Positions 17,445 through 27,138 of a DNA stretch of 64,000 bases are shown here, one piece after another. A model generated the notes under the pieces. The model was not told where the DNA came from. It saw nothing but the letters and a program-made list of their open reading frames with translations, and ran no database searches. Positions within the stretch are counted from its first letter, which is position 1, and the number at the start of each line of letters is the position of its first letter. A program made the position numbers and the translations under genes. The DNA is taken from assembly GCA_964472565.1 (NCBI GenBank), contig CAYYNB010000005.1, positions 1-64,000 on the forward strand, given 5' to 3'. This stretch comes from DATAMF01 sp964472565. Lineage in GTDB: Bacteria; Chloroflexota; Anaerolineae; Aggregatilineales; Aggregatilineaceae.

Positions 17445-17621
17445 ATGGCAAAGTGTGAAGTTTGCGGAAAAAGTCCCCAATTCGGGCACAATGTGAGCCA
17501 TTCTAACCGCCGGACCAACCGCCAATTCCGTCCCAATATTCAGCGCGTCAAGCTGATGGAAAATGGCCGCCTGGTCAGCAAGTACGTGTGCGCCAAGTGC
17601 CTTCGCACGCTGAGCAAGTAA
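17445..17621 (+). CDS. rpmB: 50S ribosomal protein L28
   Basis: A 58-aa protein starting MAKCEVCGKSPQFGHNVSHS and carrying NRRTNRQFRPNIQ, the clear L28 signature. Two Cys pairs (CEVC and CAKC) mark the zinc-binding form. A GAGTGAGG stretch upstream can serve as ribosome site. It is a single gene divergent from asp23-fakA-degV-recG and convergent with rpe, an arrangement also seen in Bacillus (rpmB/yloU-yloV and rpe nearby). Confidence 0.95.
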   Translation: MAKCEVCGKSPQFGHNVSHSNRRTNRQFRPNIQRVKLMENGRLVSKYVCAKCLRTLSK

Positions 17622-17634
17622 ATTTGGCCTAACA

Positions 17635-17668
17635 CAAAAGAGCCAGCGTCGAGCTGGCTTTTGTTTTT
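17635..17668. terminator. Bidirectional terminator between rpmB and rpe
   Basis: A 7-bp stem AGCCAGC/GCTGGCT flanked by A-rich and T-rich tracts, giving U-tracts in both directions. It overlaps the last bases of the rpe gene. Confidence 0.8.
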
Positions 17669-18335
17669 AGATGTGCAGCGCTGCCGCCTGACGCAGCGCC
17701 TGAACCGCCGCCGGTATTCCCGCGGGTGCCCCAAAAATCGCTGTGCCCGCCACTAACACATTGGCACCACTGACGACGACCTGCGGCGTGGTATGAATGT
17801 CAATTCCCCCATCGACCTCAATATCAATGGCACGCCCAATCTGACGAACCATCTCGCGTAATTCCCGGATTTTGGGGAGCATTTCGGGAATAAAGGACTG
17901 CCCGCCAAAACCAGGGTTAACCGTCATGAGCAGCACCATATCGATAAAGGGAAGAACTTCCTTGACCATCACCACCGGCGTATGTGGATTCAGCACAACC
18001 GAGGGGCGCGCGCCCACTTCTCGGATTTGCTGAACAGTGCGGTGCAGATGGGCACAGGTTTCGACATGAACTGAAATAAGGCTGGCTCCGGCATCAGCAA
18101 AGGCGGGGATATGGCGTTCCGGCTCCACGATCATCAGATGGACATCGAGCGGGAGTTTGGTCGCCCGGCGCGCGGCGGCAACCACCATTGGCCCCATTGT
18201 CATGTTGGGTACAAACTGACCGTCCATCACGTCAATGTGGATATAATCGGCTCCGGCGGCCTCGGCAGCAGCAATCTGTTCACCGAGCCGGGTAAAATCT
18301 GCCGCCAGAATTGACGGGGCGATTTTTACAGTCAC
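17667..18335 (-). CDS. rpe: Ribulose-phosphate 3-epimerase
   Basis: Interconverts ribulose-5-phosphate and xylulose-5-phosphate in the pentose phosphate pathway. The 222-aa TIM barrel shows APSILAADF, the metal-binding HIDVMDGQFVPN, LDVHLMI, VLMTVNPGFGGQSF and IEVDGGI motifs with the two catalytic Asp. Length is standard. The ATG follows ftsK by 28 bp on the same strand. Confidence 0.96.
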   Translation of the reverse strand: MTVKIAPSILAADFTRLGEQIAAAEAAGADYIHIDVMDGQFVPNMTMGPMVVAAARRATKLPLDVHLMIVEPERHIPAFADAGASLISVHVETCAHLHRTVQQIREVGARPSVVLNPHTPVVMVKEVLPFIDMVLLMTVNPGFGGQSFIPEMLPKIRELREMVRQIGRAIDIEVDGGIDIHTTPQVVVSGANVLVAGTAIFGAPAGIPAAVQALRQAAALHI

Positions 18336-18363
18336 AACAAGCTCCTTGTCAGCGGATCGGCTG

Positions 18364-21063
18364 TCACCGATTCTTCATCCGTTTTTCGACCAGTTTCTTA
18401 AAGGGATCGTGCCCCGGTTTGATCAATACTTCACGCGAACGCCCGCCCGCTTTGGAAGCGCCAATGATGCCGAGTTCCTGCATCAGGTCCATGATGCGCG
18501 CGGCGCGGGGATAACCAAGCCCCAAACGGCGTTGAATGAGCGAGGCCGAGGCTTCGCCTTCGGCAATCACCAACGCAATCGCATCTTCGAGCATGGGGTC
18601 GGTTTCGGCCAGGACTTCACGCCGGGTCAGACCGCGTTCCCAGGGGGCGACACCGGGTTCTTCCATCAGGTCGGCGGCGATCTCTTGAGCATGCCAATTG
18701 CGCCAGTAGTTCACAACGGCATTAACTTCTTCATCGGAGATGTAGCAGCCCTGGATACGCTGTGGGCCAGCGGCATCAGGCGCAAGAAACAGCATGTCGC
18801 CACGCCCCATCAACGAGTCGGCTCCGGTGGCGTCGAGAATGACGCGGGAATCGACACTGGACGCCACCGCGAACGAAATACGAGCCGGGAAATTCGCTTT
18901 GATCAAGCCTGTGATCACGTCTACGCTGGGTCGCTGGGTCGCCACCATCAGATGGATACCGACAGCGCGGGCCATCTGCGCCAGCCGGGTCAGGGCGCGC
19001 TCGGTTTCGTCAGGACGCTGCATCATCAAGTCCCCGATTTCGTCAATAATCACGACGATGTAGGGAAGCTGTTCGTCTTTGCGGCGACGACCCAACGCCT
19101 TGTTATAGGTTTCGAGATTACGGGCGGCTTCTTTTTCGAGCAGTTTATAGCGCAAATCCATTTCGCGCGTACACCAGCGCAACACGCCAATAATGCGGTC
19201 TAATTCGGTTTCTACGGGACCGAGCAGGTGTGGCAGCCCATTAAAACGAGGCAGTTCGACCATCTTGGGGTCGAGCAGGACCAGCTTTACACGATCCGGC
19301 GGGTTGTTCATGATCAAGGCGGTGGTCATGGCGGCCAGCATAATCGACTTGCCTGATCCGGTGGTGCCCGCGATCAAAAGATGGGGCATCGTTTGCAGAT
19401 CCGTAATGAAGGGTTCGCCTGATACGTCACGACCTAATGGCAGCGCTAAGGGACGCTTGCGGTTTTCGTAAAAAGCGGCTGATTCGAGGACCGGGCGCAG
19501 GGCTACCGTGCTGGGTTGGCGGTTGGGTACTTCGACGCCCACATAGGAGTGACCGGGCACCGGGGCCTGAATACGCAAGCGTTTGGCGGAGAGCGCCAGC
19601 GCTAAGTCGCCATTCAAGCTGGCGATCTGGCCGACACGCACCCGGTTCAAGACCGTTTCGCCCGCTTCGTTGACCGATTCGGTGTAGGGCGAGACCGCGT
19701 ACTGGGTTACTGTTGGGCCGATTTTAACGTCAATGACTTCGGTTTCGAGATCGAATTCCAGCAGCGTATTTTTGATGATACGCGCGTTGGTGTTGATCTC
19801 ATCTTCAGTGGGCTTATTCAGTTCCAGATCGCTCAAGAGTTCCAGCGGGGGCAGATTTTCCTCGCGCTTGGCGATTTTTTTGACTTCGCGGAAATCATTC
19901 ACCGTGAAGTAGCGGTCCCCATCGGTTTTGTCGCCCGTATAATGAACACGAGCGCGCGGCGTGGCTGGAACAGCGCGGGAGTCGGGCAGGAGATCGCGGG
20001 GGACAATGGACTGGCGTTCGCCGGGATCACCTGGAGCAACCAGACTTCGGCCATTGGTCGCGCCAAGCGTGCGGCGGGCTTCATCCACAATTTCTTTTTT
20101 CTTCGCCGCACTGAGCGGCTTATGGTGGGACTGCTTAAGTTCGGTGGCACGCTTGCGCTGGACCTCGGTTTGGGTTTCGGCCTTTTTTTCCTCGACGGGC
20201 AGCGGTGTATGCGGGTGCGGGCGGCGCGTAATGGGATGATCGCCGTTGGTTTCCTCCAGCGGCGGAGCTGCGGCGAGCGGGGTAGCCATCGGCGCTGTGG
20301 CGGGTTTGCTAGTCAGCGCAGGTGGCGGCGCATCCAGCCGGTTGACTACTTTTTCCAGTTGGGACGTCAGCCACGCTAAAAAGACGGAAATATGGTAACG
20401 GCGCAGACCTGTCAGGAGCACGATGGAACCGGTAAGCAGCGCCGCGAACAACAGCAGGGATAATGTTGAGCCGATGATGGCGGTAGACTGGCTTAATGTC
20501 CAGCCCAGATAGCCGCCACCCTTGCCCTCCTGGGCCAGCAAACGCGGCGCGGGGTCATTGGCGGATAAGTGCAGGAGCGCTGTAATTGATCCAAAGGCGA
20601 CTTCGATGCCAATCATTTGAGACCAGTTCAGGCGCAGTGTTATGCCAAATTTGGGCAGCAGCAGCCAGATGCCTGCCGCCAGAATTGCCAAAGACACCAA
20701 AAACGCACCATAGCCAAAAAACTGGCGAAGCATATCCGAAATGGTGACTGAGATATGCGCTTCGGAGGTGGTGTTAAAAAGAGCAGTCAGGGTTACGATT
20801 CCCAAAACCAGCAACAGCAGCGCGCCCATTTCATCGGCCCAGGGGGGCATCTTCTGGCGCATATCAGACCAAAACTGCGGATCCTGAACCGTAGCATTCC
20901 ACGTTTGGAGACGCGCATGTATCCGTTCCGCCGTGGTTGGTTTTTTGATAATTTCGGGGCGAGCGGTGCGGGCGCGAGGCTTGGGCGGCGTAGCTGCCGG
21001 GCGCGCTCCCGTAGCAGGGGTTGTTGTACGAGACTGCGACGTACTTTTTCGCTTCGAATCCAT
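18364..21063 (-). CDS. ftsK: DNA translocase FtsK/SpoIIIE
   Basis: Membrane-anchored hexameric motor that pumps DNA through the closing septum. The 899-aa protein has a basic N-terminus, about four membrane segments between 80 and 215, a long Pro-rich linker, the RecA-like motor with Walker A AGTTGSGKS near residue 565 and VVIIDEIGDL Walker B, and a C-terminal winged-helix gamma domain (about 830-890) that reads polar DNA motifs. It belongs to the SpoIIIE type. Divergently upstream is the receiver-protein gene. Confidence 0.95.
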   Translation of the reverse strand: MDSKRKSTSQSRTTTPATGARPAATPPKPRARTARPEIIKKPTTAERIHARLQTWNATVQDPQFWSDMRQKMPPWADEMGALLLLVLGIVTLTALFNTTSEAHISVTISDMLRQFFGYGAFLVSLAILAAGIWLLLPKFGITLRLNWSQMIGIEVAFGSITALLHLSANDPAPRLLAQEGKGGGYLGWTLSQSTAIIGSTLSLLLFAALLTGSIVLLTGLRRYHISVFLAWLTSQLEKVVNRLDAPPPALTSKPATAPMATPLAAAPPLEETNGDHPITRRPHPHTPLPVEEKKAETQTEVQRKRATELKQSHHKPLSAAKKKEIVDEARRTLGATNGRSLVAPGDPGERQSIVPRDLLPDSRAVPATPRARVHYTGDKTDGDRYFTVNDFREVKKIAKREENLPPLELLSDLELNKPTEDEINTNARIIKNTLLEFDLETEVIDVKIGPTVTQYAVSPYTESVNEAGETVLNRVRVGQIASLNGDLALALSAKRLRIQAPVPGHSYVGVEVPNRQPSTVALRPVLESAAFYENRKRPLALPLGRDVSGEPFITDLQTMPHLLIAGTTGSGKSIMLAAMTTALIMNNPPDRVKLVLLDPKMVELPRFNGLPHLLGPVETELDRIIGVLRWCTREMDLRYKLLEKEAARNLETYNKALGRRRKDEQLPYIVVIIDEIGDLMMQRPDETERALTRLAQMARAVGIHLMVATQRPSVDVITGLIKANFPARISFAVASSVDSRVILDATGADSLMGRGDMLFLAPDAAGPQRIQGCYISDEEVNAVVNYWRNWHAQEIAADLMEEPGVAPWERGLTRREVLAETDPMLEDAIALVIAEGEASASLIQRRLGLGYPRAARIMDLMQELGIIGASKAGGRSREVLIKPGHDPFKKLVEKRMKNR

Positions 21064-21181
21064 TCAGCCACCCTTCATGACGAAAAACTTTGCCGATCAT
21101 AACATAATCGGAAATGATCGGGAAGAGAGAGGGTTGCCATAATAGCACGTTTGTTCTTATTTTTCCACCGGAATAATGCGT

Positions 21182-21187
21182 TATAAT
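21182..21187 (+). promoter_or_regulatory. Possible -10 element of receiver-protein operon
   Basis: A TATAAT lies 38 bp before the receiver gene start. No good -35 is seen at 16-18 bp upstream, so this could be an activator-dependent or weak promoter. Confidence 0.3.
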
Positions 21188-21224
21188 GGCGCAAGATGGC
21201 CCCGGCAACCCGAAAGAGAAAGTT

Positions 21225-21638
21225 ATGTCTACCTCAAACTCTGAAACAGAGTATCGTCATAAGGTACTGGTCATTGAGGATACGATTGAAATCGCGGAAA
21301 TTGTTTGTGCGACCTTGCAGCGGATGAATTTGCAAGTGTCTCATGCCACGCATGGCGATAAGGGGATTGAACTTTATCAAACGGAACAACCCGATCTCGT
21401 GCTGCTTGATATTGGACTGCCTGATACCACAGGGTGGAAGGTGCTGGAGACGATTCGCCACCAGATGCAAGAGGACGGAAAACGCACCCTGGTGATCGTC
21501 ATTACGGCGTATGGGGATCCGGCTAATCGATTGATGGGCAAGTTACAGGGAATATTTGATTACCTGATCAAACCGCTGATCCCTTCGCAGATTGAAAAAA
21601 TCGTTGCTAAGGCCTTAGACCTACCCGCAAACAAATGA
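21225..21638 (+). CDS. Single-domain response regulator (receiver only)
   Basis: The 137-aa CheY-like protein has VLVIEDTIEIAE (acidic pocket), the phosphoacceptor Asp in LVLLDIGLPD, the TAYGDP switch segment and the LIKPL Lys. There is no output domain, so it should signal by protein contact. The ATG at 21225 begins MSTSNSET; a possible upstream ATG at 21186 lies inside the promoter-like region. It overlaps the following TPR gene at ATGA, so the two are translationally coupled. No histidine kinase is adjacent. Confidence 0.88.
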   Translation: MSTSNSETEYRHKVLVIEDTIEIAEIVCATLQRMNLQVSHATHGDKGIELYQTEQPDLVLLDIGLPDTTGWKVLETIRHQMQEDGKRTLVIVITAYGDPANRLMGKLQGIFDYLIKPLIPSQIEKIVAKALDLPANK

Positions 21639-23056
21639 TCCAGCGTTGGGTTGGGACTTCGACTCGTTTTGTGGTGTTGGCGGTGTGTTTTGCACTGCTG
21701 CGCCCTACTCCGGCTGGGCAACAGGTCCAGAGGTGGCTGAAGGATGCTGACCGGCTGGCCCAAGCGGGGAAGTATGACGAGGCCATCGCGCTTTATGACC
21801 GGATTCTGGTTCAAACAGAGCCGCGCGCCAGCTTGTATGAAAAATTGGTGCAGTGGAGTCTGGACGCGAGACAGTACGCCGAAGCGCGTATCTATCTGTA
21901 TGCCCTGGTCAATCTGGATGGGTGGGATACGATGCGGCGGACGCAGTTGGAGTATATCTTAGAACGAAGCGGCGACACCGCCCAGGCGACTGCGCTGCTG
22001 TATGCCTCGTTGGAACACGAAACTAACCCACGCGCTTTACAAGCCCTGGCCCAACAACAAATCGATATGGCCGCGTGGTATACGGCACAACAAACCCTCG
22101 AACGGTGGTTAGCGGCGGAACCCGGTAATGCAGAAGCGTCATACCAACTCGGCCTTTTGCTGGCACCGCTGGATCAAACGGCGGCGGCCACCTATCTTGC
22201 TCAAGCGATGGAAGATCAGACCTGGGTGATGCAAGCGCAAGCAGTTCGGCAAGCCCTGGCGGTATATGAAACCGAAGCGCTGACGGATGCGCATACGTAT
22301 CTCGGCACCACACTGGTACGGCTGGGCGAATGGGTGTTTGCGCAGCACGCCTTCCAACTGGCACTGGCGGCAAACTCGGTTAATTCGGTGGCGATGGCTT
22401 ACCTGGGGTTTGTACTGGATCAACGCGGCGGAAATGGGTTGGATGATATTGAGGCGGCGCTGGCAATGGACCCCAGCAACCCGATGCTGTACTACTTTTT
22501 GGGGCTGCATTGGCGGCTGCACCAGAATCATAAGGCCGCGTATGATGCATTTGAACAGGCGTATTTCTTTGCGCCGGATAACCCGGCCCTGGCGGCAGAA
22601 ATCGGCGTGTCGCTTCAGGCATTGGAAGACCTAGCAGCGGCAGAAGAGTGGTTGCGAGTGGCGGTTGATCTGGACCCTGCGAATCCGGCGTGGCGGCGGC
22701 TGCTGGCCGCATTTTACGCGGATACGGGGTTTTTGATCAAAGAAGTAGGGATGACTTTTATTGAGGAATCCAGCCAACTGATGCCAGATGATGCAGATTT
22801 GCTGGCCAGCCTGGGGTGGGGATATTACCAGACTGAGAATTATGAACCCGCTTTTGAGGCCCTCAACCGCGCGGTTTCGATTGATTCGTCTAACCCGCGC
22901 ATTCGCTATTATTTTGGCATGATGCTTGAACAGCGCGGAGATTCGGCATCGGCGGCAGACTCCTACTGGTATGTCGTGAATCAAGCGGGCACAGATGAAG
23001 GATTTGGACTGCTTGCGACACGGGCACTGCAACGCCTGGGATATACCATCGGGTAA
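21635..23056 (+). CDS. TPR-repeat protein with N-terminal signal/anchor
   Basis: The 473-aa protein begins with a hydrophobic segment (about 9-27), then consists of TPR-type helical repeats rich in Ala, Leu and Tyr, including the typical A..LDRAVSIDSSNPRIRYYFG pattern near the C-terminus. It probably sits on the outer face of the membrane and acts as a protein-binding scaffold. It is coupled to the upstream receiver gene by a 4-bp overlap, which suggests a shared pathway. No enzymatic domain is seen. Confidence 0.8.
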   Translation: MIQRWVGTSTRFVVLAVCFALLRPTPAGQQVQRWLKDADRLAQAGKYDEAIALYDRILVQTEPRASLYEKLVQWSLDARQYAEARIYLYALVNLDGWDTMRRTQLEYILERSGDTAQATALLYASLEHETNPRALQALAQQQIDMAAWYTAQQTLERWLAAEPGNAEASYQLGLLLAPLDQTAAATYLAQAMEDQTWVMQAQAVRQALAVYETEALTDAHTYLGTTLVRLGEWVFAQHAFQLALAANSVNSVAMAYLGFVLDQRGGNGLDDIEAALAMDPSNPMLYYFLGLHWRLHQNHKAAYDAFEQAYFFAPDNPALAAEIGVSLQALEDLAAAEEWLRVAVDLDPANPAWRRLLAAFYADTGFLIKEVGMTFIEESSQLMPDDADLLASLGWGYYQTENYEPAFEALNRAVSIDSSNPRIRYYFGMMLEQRGDSASAADSYWYVVNQAGTDEGFGLLATRALQRLGYTIG

Positions 23057-23122
23057 GCGTTGCCATTGCGCCCATGCCAAGCTGCTGCGGAGCATGTTAC
23101 AATCCAGCCTGAGGAGCTACCT

Positions 23123-23770
23123 GTGAAGCTGACGAGCGTAGGAACCATCTTTTTGTTGTTGTTTCAGACATCAGGACCATCAGGACAAGGATCTGAATAC
23201 CAGGGCAATATTCTGTTTCAGGATGACTTTTCAACCTACAGCCGACGATGGCGGGTCGAGGAAACGGCTAAAACCCTGGTTGAATATCGAGATGAGGCGC
23301 TGAGTCTCAGCGTTTTTGCGCCGGGCGTGAGCGTATGGTCGGTCCCCGATTTTGAGATGGATACGACAACCTACGAGATTGAAGTCACGGCTGATTTTCG
23401 CAATGGAAACGACGATTCCTCGTTTGGGTTGGTGTTGAATTATGCGGATGATGACCAGTTCTATATATTTGCGCTCACACCGAATGGAACGTGGCGGTTT
23501 GAGCAGCGTGATGGAGCGGAATGGATTGATCTTACGCCGCTGGATACCGAACCAATTGAGATGGCAGCTTTTCCAGTGTCTCTGCATGCGACGGTTATTG
23601 ATTACCGTTATACATTCTGGGTCGATGAACAATATGCCGGGGAAATACAGCTTCAGGACAGCCCTAAAAGCAATCAATTTGGCGTCATTACATTGACCCA
23701 AAAGGGTTATAGTGATGTGACCTTTGACGATATGCTGGTCACGACGATTAAAGACATTACAGAGGATTAA
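23123..23770 (+). CDS. Secreted single-domain beta-sandwich protein
   Basis: The 215-aa product has a short signal peptide and one concanavalin/LamG-like beta-sandwich: FQDDFSTYSRRWRVEE at the domain start, FGLVLNYADDDQFYIFAL in the middle and VTFDDMLVTT at the end. The same pattern recurs twice in the next gene, so these are related carbohydrate- or ligand-binding modules. I chose the GTG at 23123 because GAGGAG lies six bases upstream; an ATG at 23060 has no such site and overlaps the end of the TPR gene region. Confidence 0.75.
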   Translation: MKLTSVGTIFLLLFQTSGPSGQGSEYQGNILFQDDFSTYSRRWRVEETAKTLVEYRDEALSLSVFAPGVSVWSVPDFEMDTTTYEIEVTADFRNGNDDSSFGLVLNYADDDQFYIFALTPNGTWRFEQRDGAEWIDLTPLDTEPIEMAAFPVSLHATVIDYRYTFWVDEQYAGEIQLQDSPKSNQFGVITLTQKGYSDVTFDDMLVTTIKDITED

Positions 23771-23775
23771 GTGGT

Positions 23776-25839
23776 ATGACAGAAGCGATCCAACCCTTTC
23801 ACCGGGTTTCGGAACAGGAAGATACCCAATGGCTTTTACGGGTGATGCGGGTGCATTTTGCGTTGGTCGGGATAATTCTGCTGGTGGGGGCAATCGTCCT
23901 GGCGGCCTATCTCTATATGCTTGAGTTTAAGCGCGTCGAAATGGATTGGGCTAGTTTGCGGGTCGAACAGGCCGGAAAAATCTACCAGCAGGAGACGCAA
24001 CTGCAACTGCTCGCGGTGGTGCTGTTGGGGATGATGAGTCTGGTTCTGCTGCAAGCGGTGCGACGGTTGGGACGGCATGCGACGGGCAGTTTAGCTACTA
24101 TCTGGTTGTCTGTTTTGATTTTGTTCGCAGGCATTCCGGCGGGGTTGATCGTTTGGAATTTGCAGATCAGCAGTTTTATTCCTACGGCGCTTTTTCAGGT
24201 TATGGGTGGACTGCTCATCGGGCAGGCGCTTTTGACACTCTGGTACGTGATCGGACTGCTGGTCACACATCCCGTACTGAAGGTCACTGAGGCAGTTGAT
24301 CGCCCGCTGCGCAAAATGCGCACACTGGGACTGGTGCTATGGCTGGTGGTGGTGCTGGCGCTGGGCGCGGCGTTGGGTGTGCTGACCGACTGGCTGTATG
24401 AAATCCCCGTGTCCCAACCGGAACCCGGCAAACTGCTCTATGCCACTTCGTTTGATGATCTGAACGACGAATGGGATATTTATCCAGGGCGCGACTCGGC
24501 CAGTATCGAGTTGCTACCTGACGCATCAGGTTCAGTCGAGGGAAGCGCCCTGGTGGTGAAATATGGATCGCCGTATACCAATTCGGCGGTGTTTTCGTCG
24601 CTGGACCGAAAATTTAATGATATGGACCTGCGCGTCACTGCTCAACCGCTGTCCGGCCCGACGGATAACCAGTATGGGGTGGTGTTCCGATACCGGGATA
24701 ATGAGAATTATTACGGTTTTTTCCTCAGCAGCGATGGACGCTACACCCTGGCAAAAGCGAAAGATGGTGAATTGACTTTTATCAGCGAATGGGGCCTGTC
24801 GGATGTGATACATCAGGGATACACCGCGAATGAAATCCGTGTGATTGCGCAGGGGGATGAGTTCCGGTTCTTTGTCAACGGCCAACCGATTCCGCTCTGT
24901 TTGCATGGGGCGAACACCTTCAGCATGTGGAACGGCTATGCGGGTGCAAATTACTGCTATACCGATGCGTTGAGCTATGTCTTTCGGGACGACGATTTTA
25001 CACAGGGGCGCGTCGGACTGGCAACGGGAACCAGCGGGGATGTGAGCGACGATGTGCGGGTGGCGTTTGATGATTTGATCCTGGTAGGGCCGGATGCGGA
25101 ACTGCTCCGCAGAACGATGCCGGGAGAATTTTTGTATACCACGTCGTTCGATGTGTCTGATAAGTTTGATACCGGTGTCATGGGACAGTGGGAGACATTC
25201 GAGGGGACAGATTCGGCGCAGATAGTGGCAAGCCGCGAACTGAATCTTACCCGGCTGACTGAACAGGTGTTGACAGCAACCGAACGGGTGCTGCTGGTAA
25301 CGTATGGTTCGGCACAGGCACACGGGATGGTCTGGTCGAATTTGAACCGAGAATTTGACGATATGGATTTGCGCGTAACCACATGGAATGTAGCCAGCCC
25401 ACAGGATAACCAGTATGGGGTGGTGTTCCGGCAGCAGGATGACCAGAATTACTACGGATTATTCATCAGCAGTGATGGTCGTTATAAGCTGGAAAAAGTG
25501 AAAGATGGTCAGATCGAAACGATCAGTCCATGGGGAATTTCGGATGTGATTCAACCCGGGATGGCACCGAATCAAATTCGGATCGTGGCATCGGGCGACC
25601 AATTCCAGTTTTTTGTGAATGATCAGCCGCTGGCGTTGTGTCTGAAGGGCACAAATGAGATCAGCATGTGGGCACCGGAACTTGAAGGCCAAAGCTGCCA
25701 GACAGCCAATGTCACGACGGTTTATCAAGATGCGGATTTTGGAGAGGGACAGATTGGATTAGCGGCGGGACACAGCGTGGATACCAGCAGCCCCGTGGTG
25801 ATCGCGTTTGACGATCTGCTCATTGCACGGCCTGAGTGA
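23776..25839 (+). CDS. Membrane protein with tandem duplicated beta-sandwich domains
   Basis: The 687-aa protein has four or five membrane segments in its first 215 residues, then two homologous extracellular domains (about 220-445 and 450-687). Each has the same landmarks: DDMDLRVT-like start, DNQYGVVFR, NYYGFF/LF-SSDGRY, the GDEFRFFVNGQP / GDQFQFFVNDQP loop, paired Cys, and a VAFDDL end. They resemble LamG or DUF1080 ligand-binding sandwiches. A DNA stretch around DNQYGVVFR is almost identical at about 24664-24690 and 25406-25432, pointing to a fairly recent duplication. It is 5 bp after the single-domain gene. Confidence 0.8.
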   Translation: MTEAIQPFHRVSEQEDTQWLLRVMRVHFALVGIILLVGAIVLAAYLYMLEFKRVEMDWASLRVEQAGKIYQQETQLQLLAVVLLGMMSLVLLQAVRRLGRHATGSLATIWLSVLILFAGIPAGLIVWNLQISSFIPTALFQVMGGLLIGQALLTLWYVIGLLVTHPVLKVTEAVDRPLRKMRTLGLVLWLVVVLALGAALGVLTDWLYEIPVSQPEPGKLLYATSFDDLNDEWDIYPGRDSASIELLPDASGSVEGSALVVKYGSPYTNSAVFSSLDRKFNDMDLRVTAQPLSGPTDNQYGVVFRYRDNENYYGFFLSSDGRYTLAKAKDGELTFISEWGLSDVIHQGYTANEIRVIAQGDEFRFFVNGQPIPLCLHGANTFSMWNGYAGANYCYTDALSYVFRDDDFTQGRVGLATGTSGDVSDDVRVAFDDLILVGPDAELLRRTMPGEFLYTTSFDVSDKFDTGVMGQWETFEGTDSAQIVASRELNLTRLTEQVLTATERVLLVTYGSAQAHGMVWSNLNREFDDMDLRVTTWNVASPQDNQYGVVFRQQDDQNYYGLFISSDGRYKLEKVKDGQIETISPWGISDVIQPGMAPNQIRIVASGDQFQFFVNDQPLALCLKGTNEISMWAPELEGQSCQTANVTTVYQDADFGEGQIGLAAGHSVDTSSPVVIAFDDLLIARPE

Positions 25840-25860
25840 GTTGTATTGGTTGGAAGTGAA

Positions 25861-27132
25861 ATGAAGATTTACCTGGAAACAACCGGCTGCCGGTTAAATC
25901 AAAGCGAAGTGGAAACAATCGCGCGGCAGTTCCAGCAAGCCGGACATTTGATTGTACGAGCCGCTGAAGAGGCGGATGTGTGTGTGGTGAATACCTGCGC
26001 GGTGACAGGCGAAGCAACGCGAAGCTCACGTAATATGATCCGGCGGCTGAACCGCGAAAATCCGGCGATGGAAATTGTCGCTACCGGGTGCTATGCGCAT
26101 CTGTCACCGGAGATAGTGAGCAAACTGCCCGGCGTGGGACAGGTGATCAATAACCTGGACAAGGATCGATTGGTGCCGCTGGTTTTGCATACGGCGGAAA
26201 CGTTTGAGCCGCTCGAACGAGAATTTTTGCCGGGGGCATTAGGGCGCACCCGTGCCTTTGTGAAGGCACAGGATGGGTGCAATAACCACTGTACTTTTTG
26301 CGTTACGACGATTGCACGCGGACCGGGGCGCAGCCGCACTGCGACTGAGATTTTGCGCGAAATCCAGATGCTGGCTGAGAGTGGGTATCAGGAAGCGGTG
26401 CTCACGGGCGTACATCTGGGTTCGTATGGGCATGATCAGGGCGATCATGAAGGATTGTACCATCTCGTGCGGGGCATTCTGGACAGCACCGATATTCCAC
26501 GCGTACGGCTATCATCGCTGGAACCCTGGGATATCACGCCGGAATTTTTGGAATTGTGGGATAACCGGCGGTTATGCCGCCATTTGCATCTGCCGCTACA
26601 AAGCGGGTGTGATGCCACACTCAAACGGATGGCGCGGCGCACGTCGCAAAAAACATTTCGCCATCTGATTGAAACGGGGCGAGCGCTGATCCCTGACCTG
26701 GCAATCAGCACCGATATGATTGTGGGATTTCCTGGCGAAACAGATGAGGAATTTGAAACGAGCTACGAATTCGCGCGGGAGATGGATTTTATGAAGATAC
26801 ATGTCTTCCGCTATTCGGCACGGGCGGGCACAGCGGCGGCACGCATGCCAATGCAAATTGGCGAGGACATGAAAAAAGAACGCAGCGCGCGGCTGCTGGC
26901 GCTATCGGATGAAGGAGCGCGGCAGTTTTACCAACGTTTCGTCGGGCAAAAAATGGATGTATTATGGGAACAGATTGCAGGCGCGACGCCGGATGGACTC
27001 CAGAATACCGGCCTGACCGATAATTACATCCGGGCGGATCTAATCTCACCTGCGGTGATGACCAATACGATCACCACCGTGCGGATGGTCGAAGCAACCG
27101 AACGCGGCTTGGTCGCAGTCACACAAGGATAA
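25861..27132 (+). CDS. mtaB: tRNA t6A37 methylthiotransferase MtaB
   Basis: A radical-SAM enzyme that adds a methylthio group to t6A at position 37 of ANN-decoding tRNAs. The 423-aa protein has the UPF0004 N-domain with its three Cys (ETTGCRLNQ, NTCAVT, ATGCYA), the radical-SAM site CNNHCTFC and a C-terminal TRAM domain. The KIYLETTGCRLNQ start and length match MtaB rather than MiaB or RimO. The ATG at 25861 follows GGAAGTGAA; an ATG-like start 15 bases upstream has no ribosome site. HIT-family gene follows after 6 bp. Confidence 0.93.
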   Translation: MKIYLETTGCRLNQSEVETIARQFQQAGHLIVRAAEEADVCVVNTCAVTGEATRSSRNMIRRLNRENPAMEIVATGCYAHLSPEIVSKLPGVGQVINNLDKDRLVPLVLHTAETFEPLEREFLPGALGRTRAFVKAQDGCNNHCTFCVTTIARGPGRSRTATEILREIQMLAESGYQEAVLTGVHLGSYGHDQGDHEGLYHLVRGILDSTDIPRVRLSSLEPWDITPEFLELWDNRRLCRHLHLPLQSGCDATLKRMARRTSQKTFRHLIETGRALIPDLAISTDMIVGFPGETDEEFETSYEFAREMDFMKIHVFRYSARAGTAAARMPMQIGEDMKKERSARLLALSDEGARQFYQRFVGQKMDVLWEQIAGATPDGLQNTGLTDNYIRADLISPAVMTNTITTVRMVEATERGLVAVTQG

Positions 27133-27138
27133 AGGTAA

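Noticed and set aside
18346..19203. 285-codon plus-strand frame opposite ftsK
   Set aside because: Shadow of the FtsK motor coding sequence.
24532..25323. 263-codon minus-strand frame opposite the tandem beta-sandwich gene
   Set aside because: No domain; composition reflects the reverse of the coding strand.
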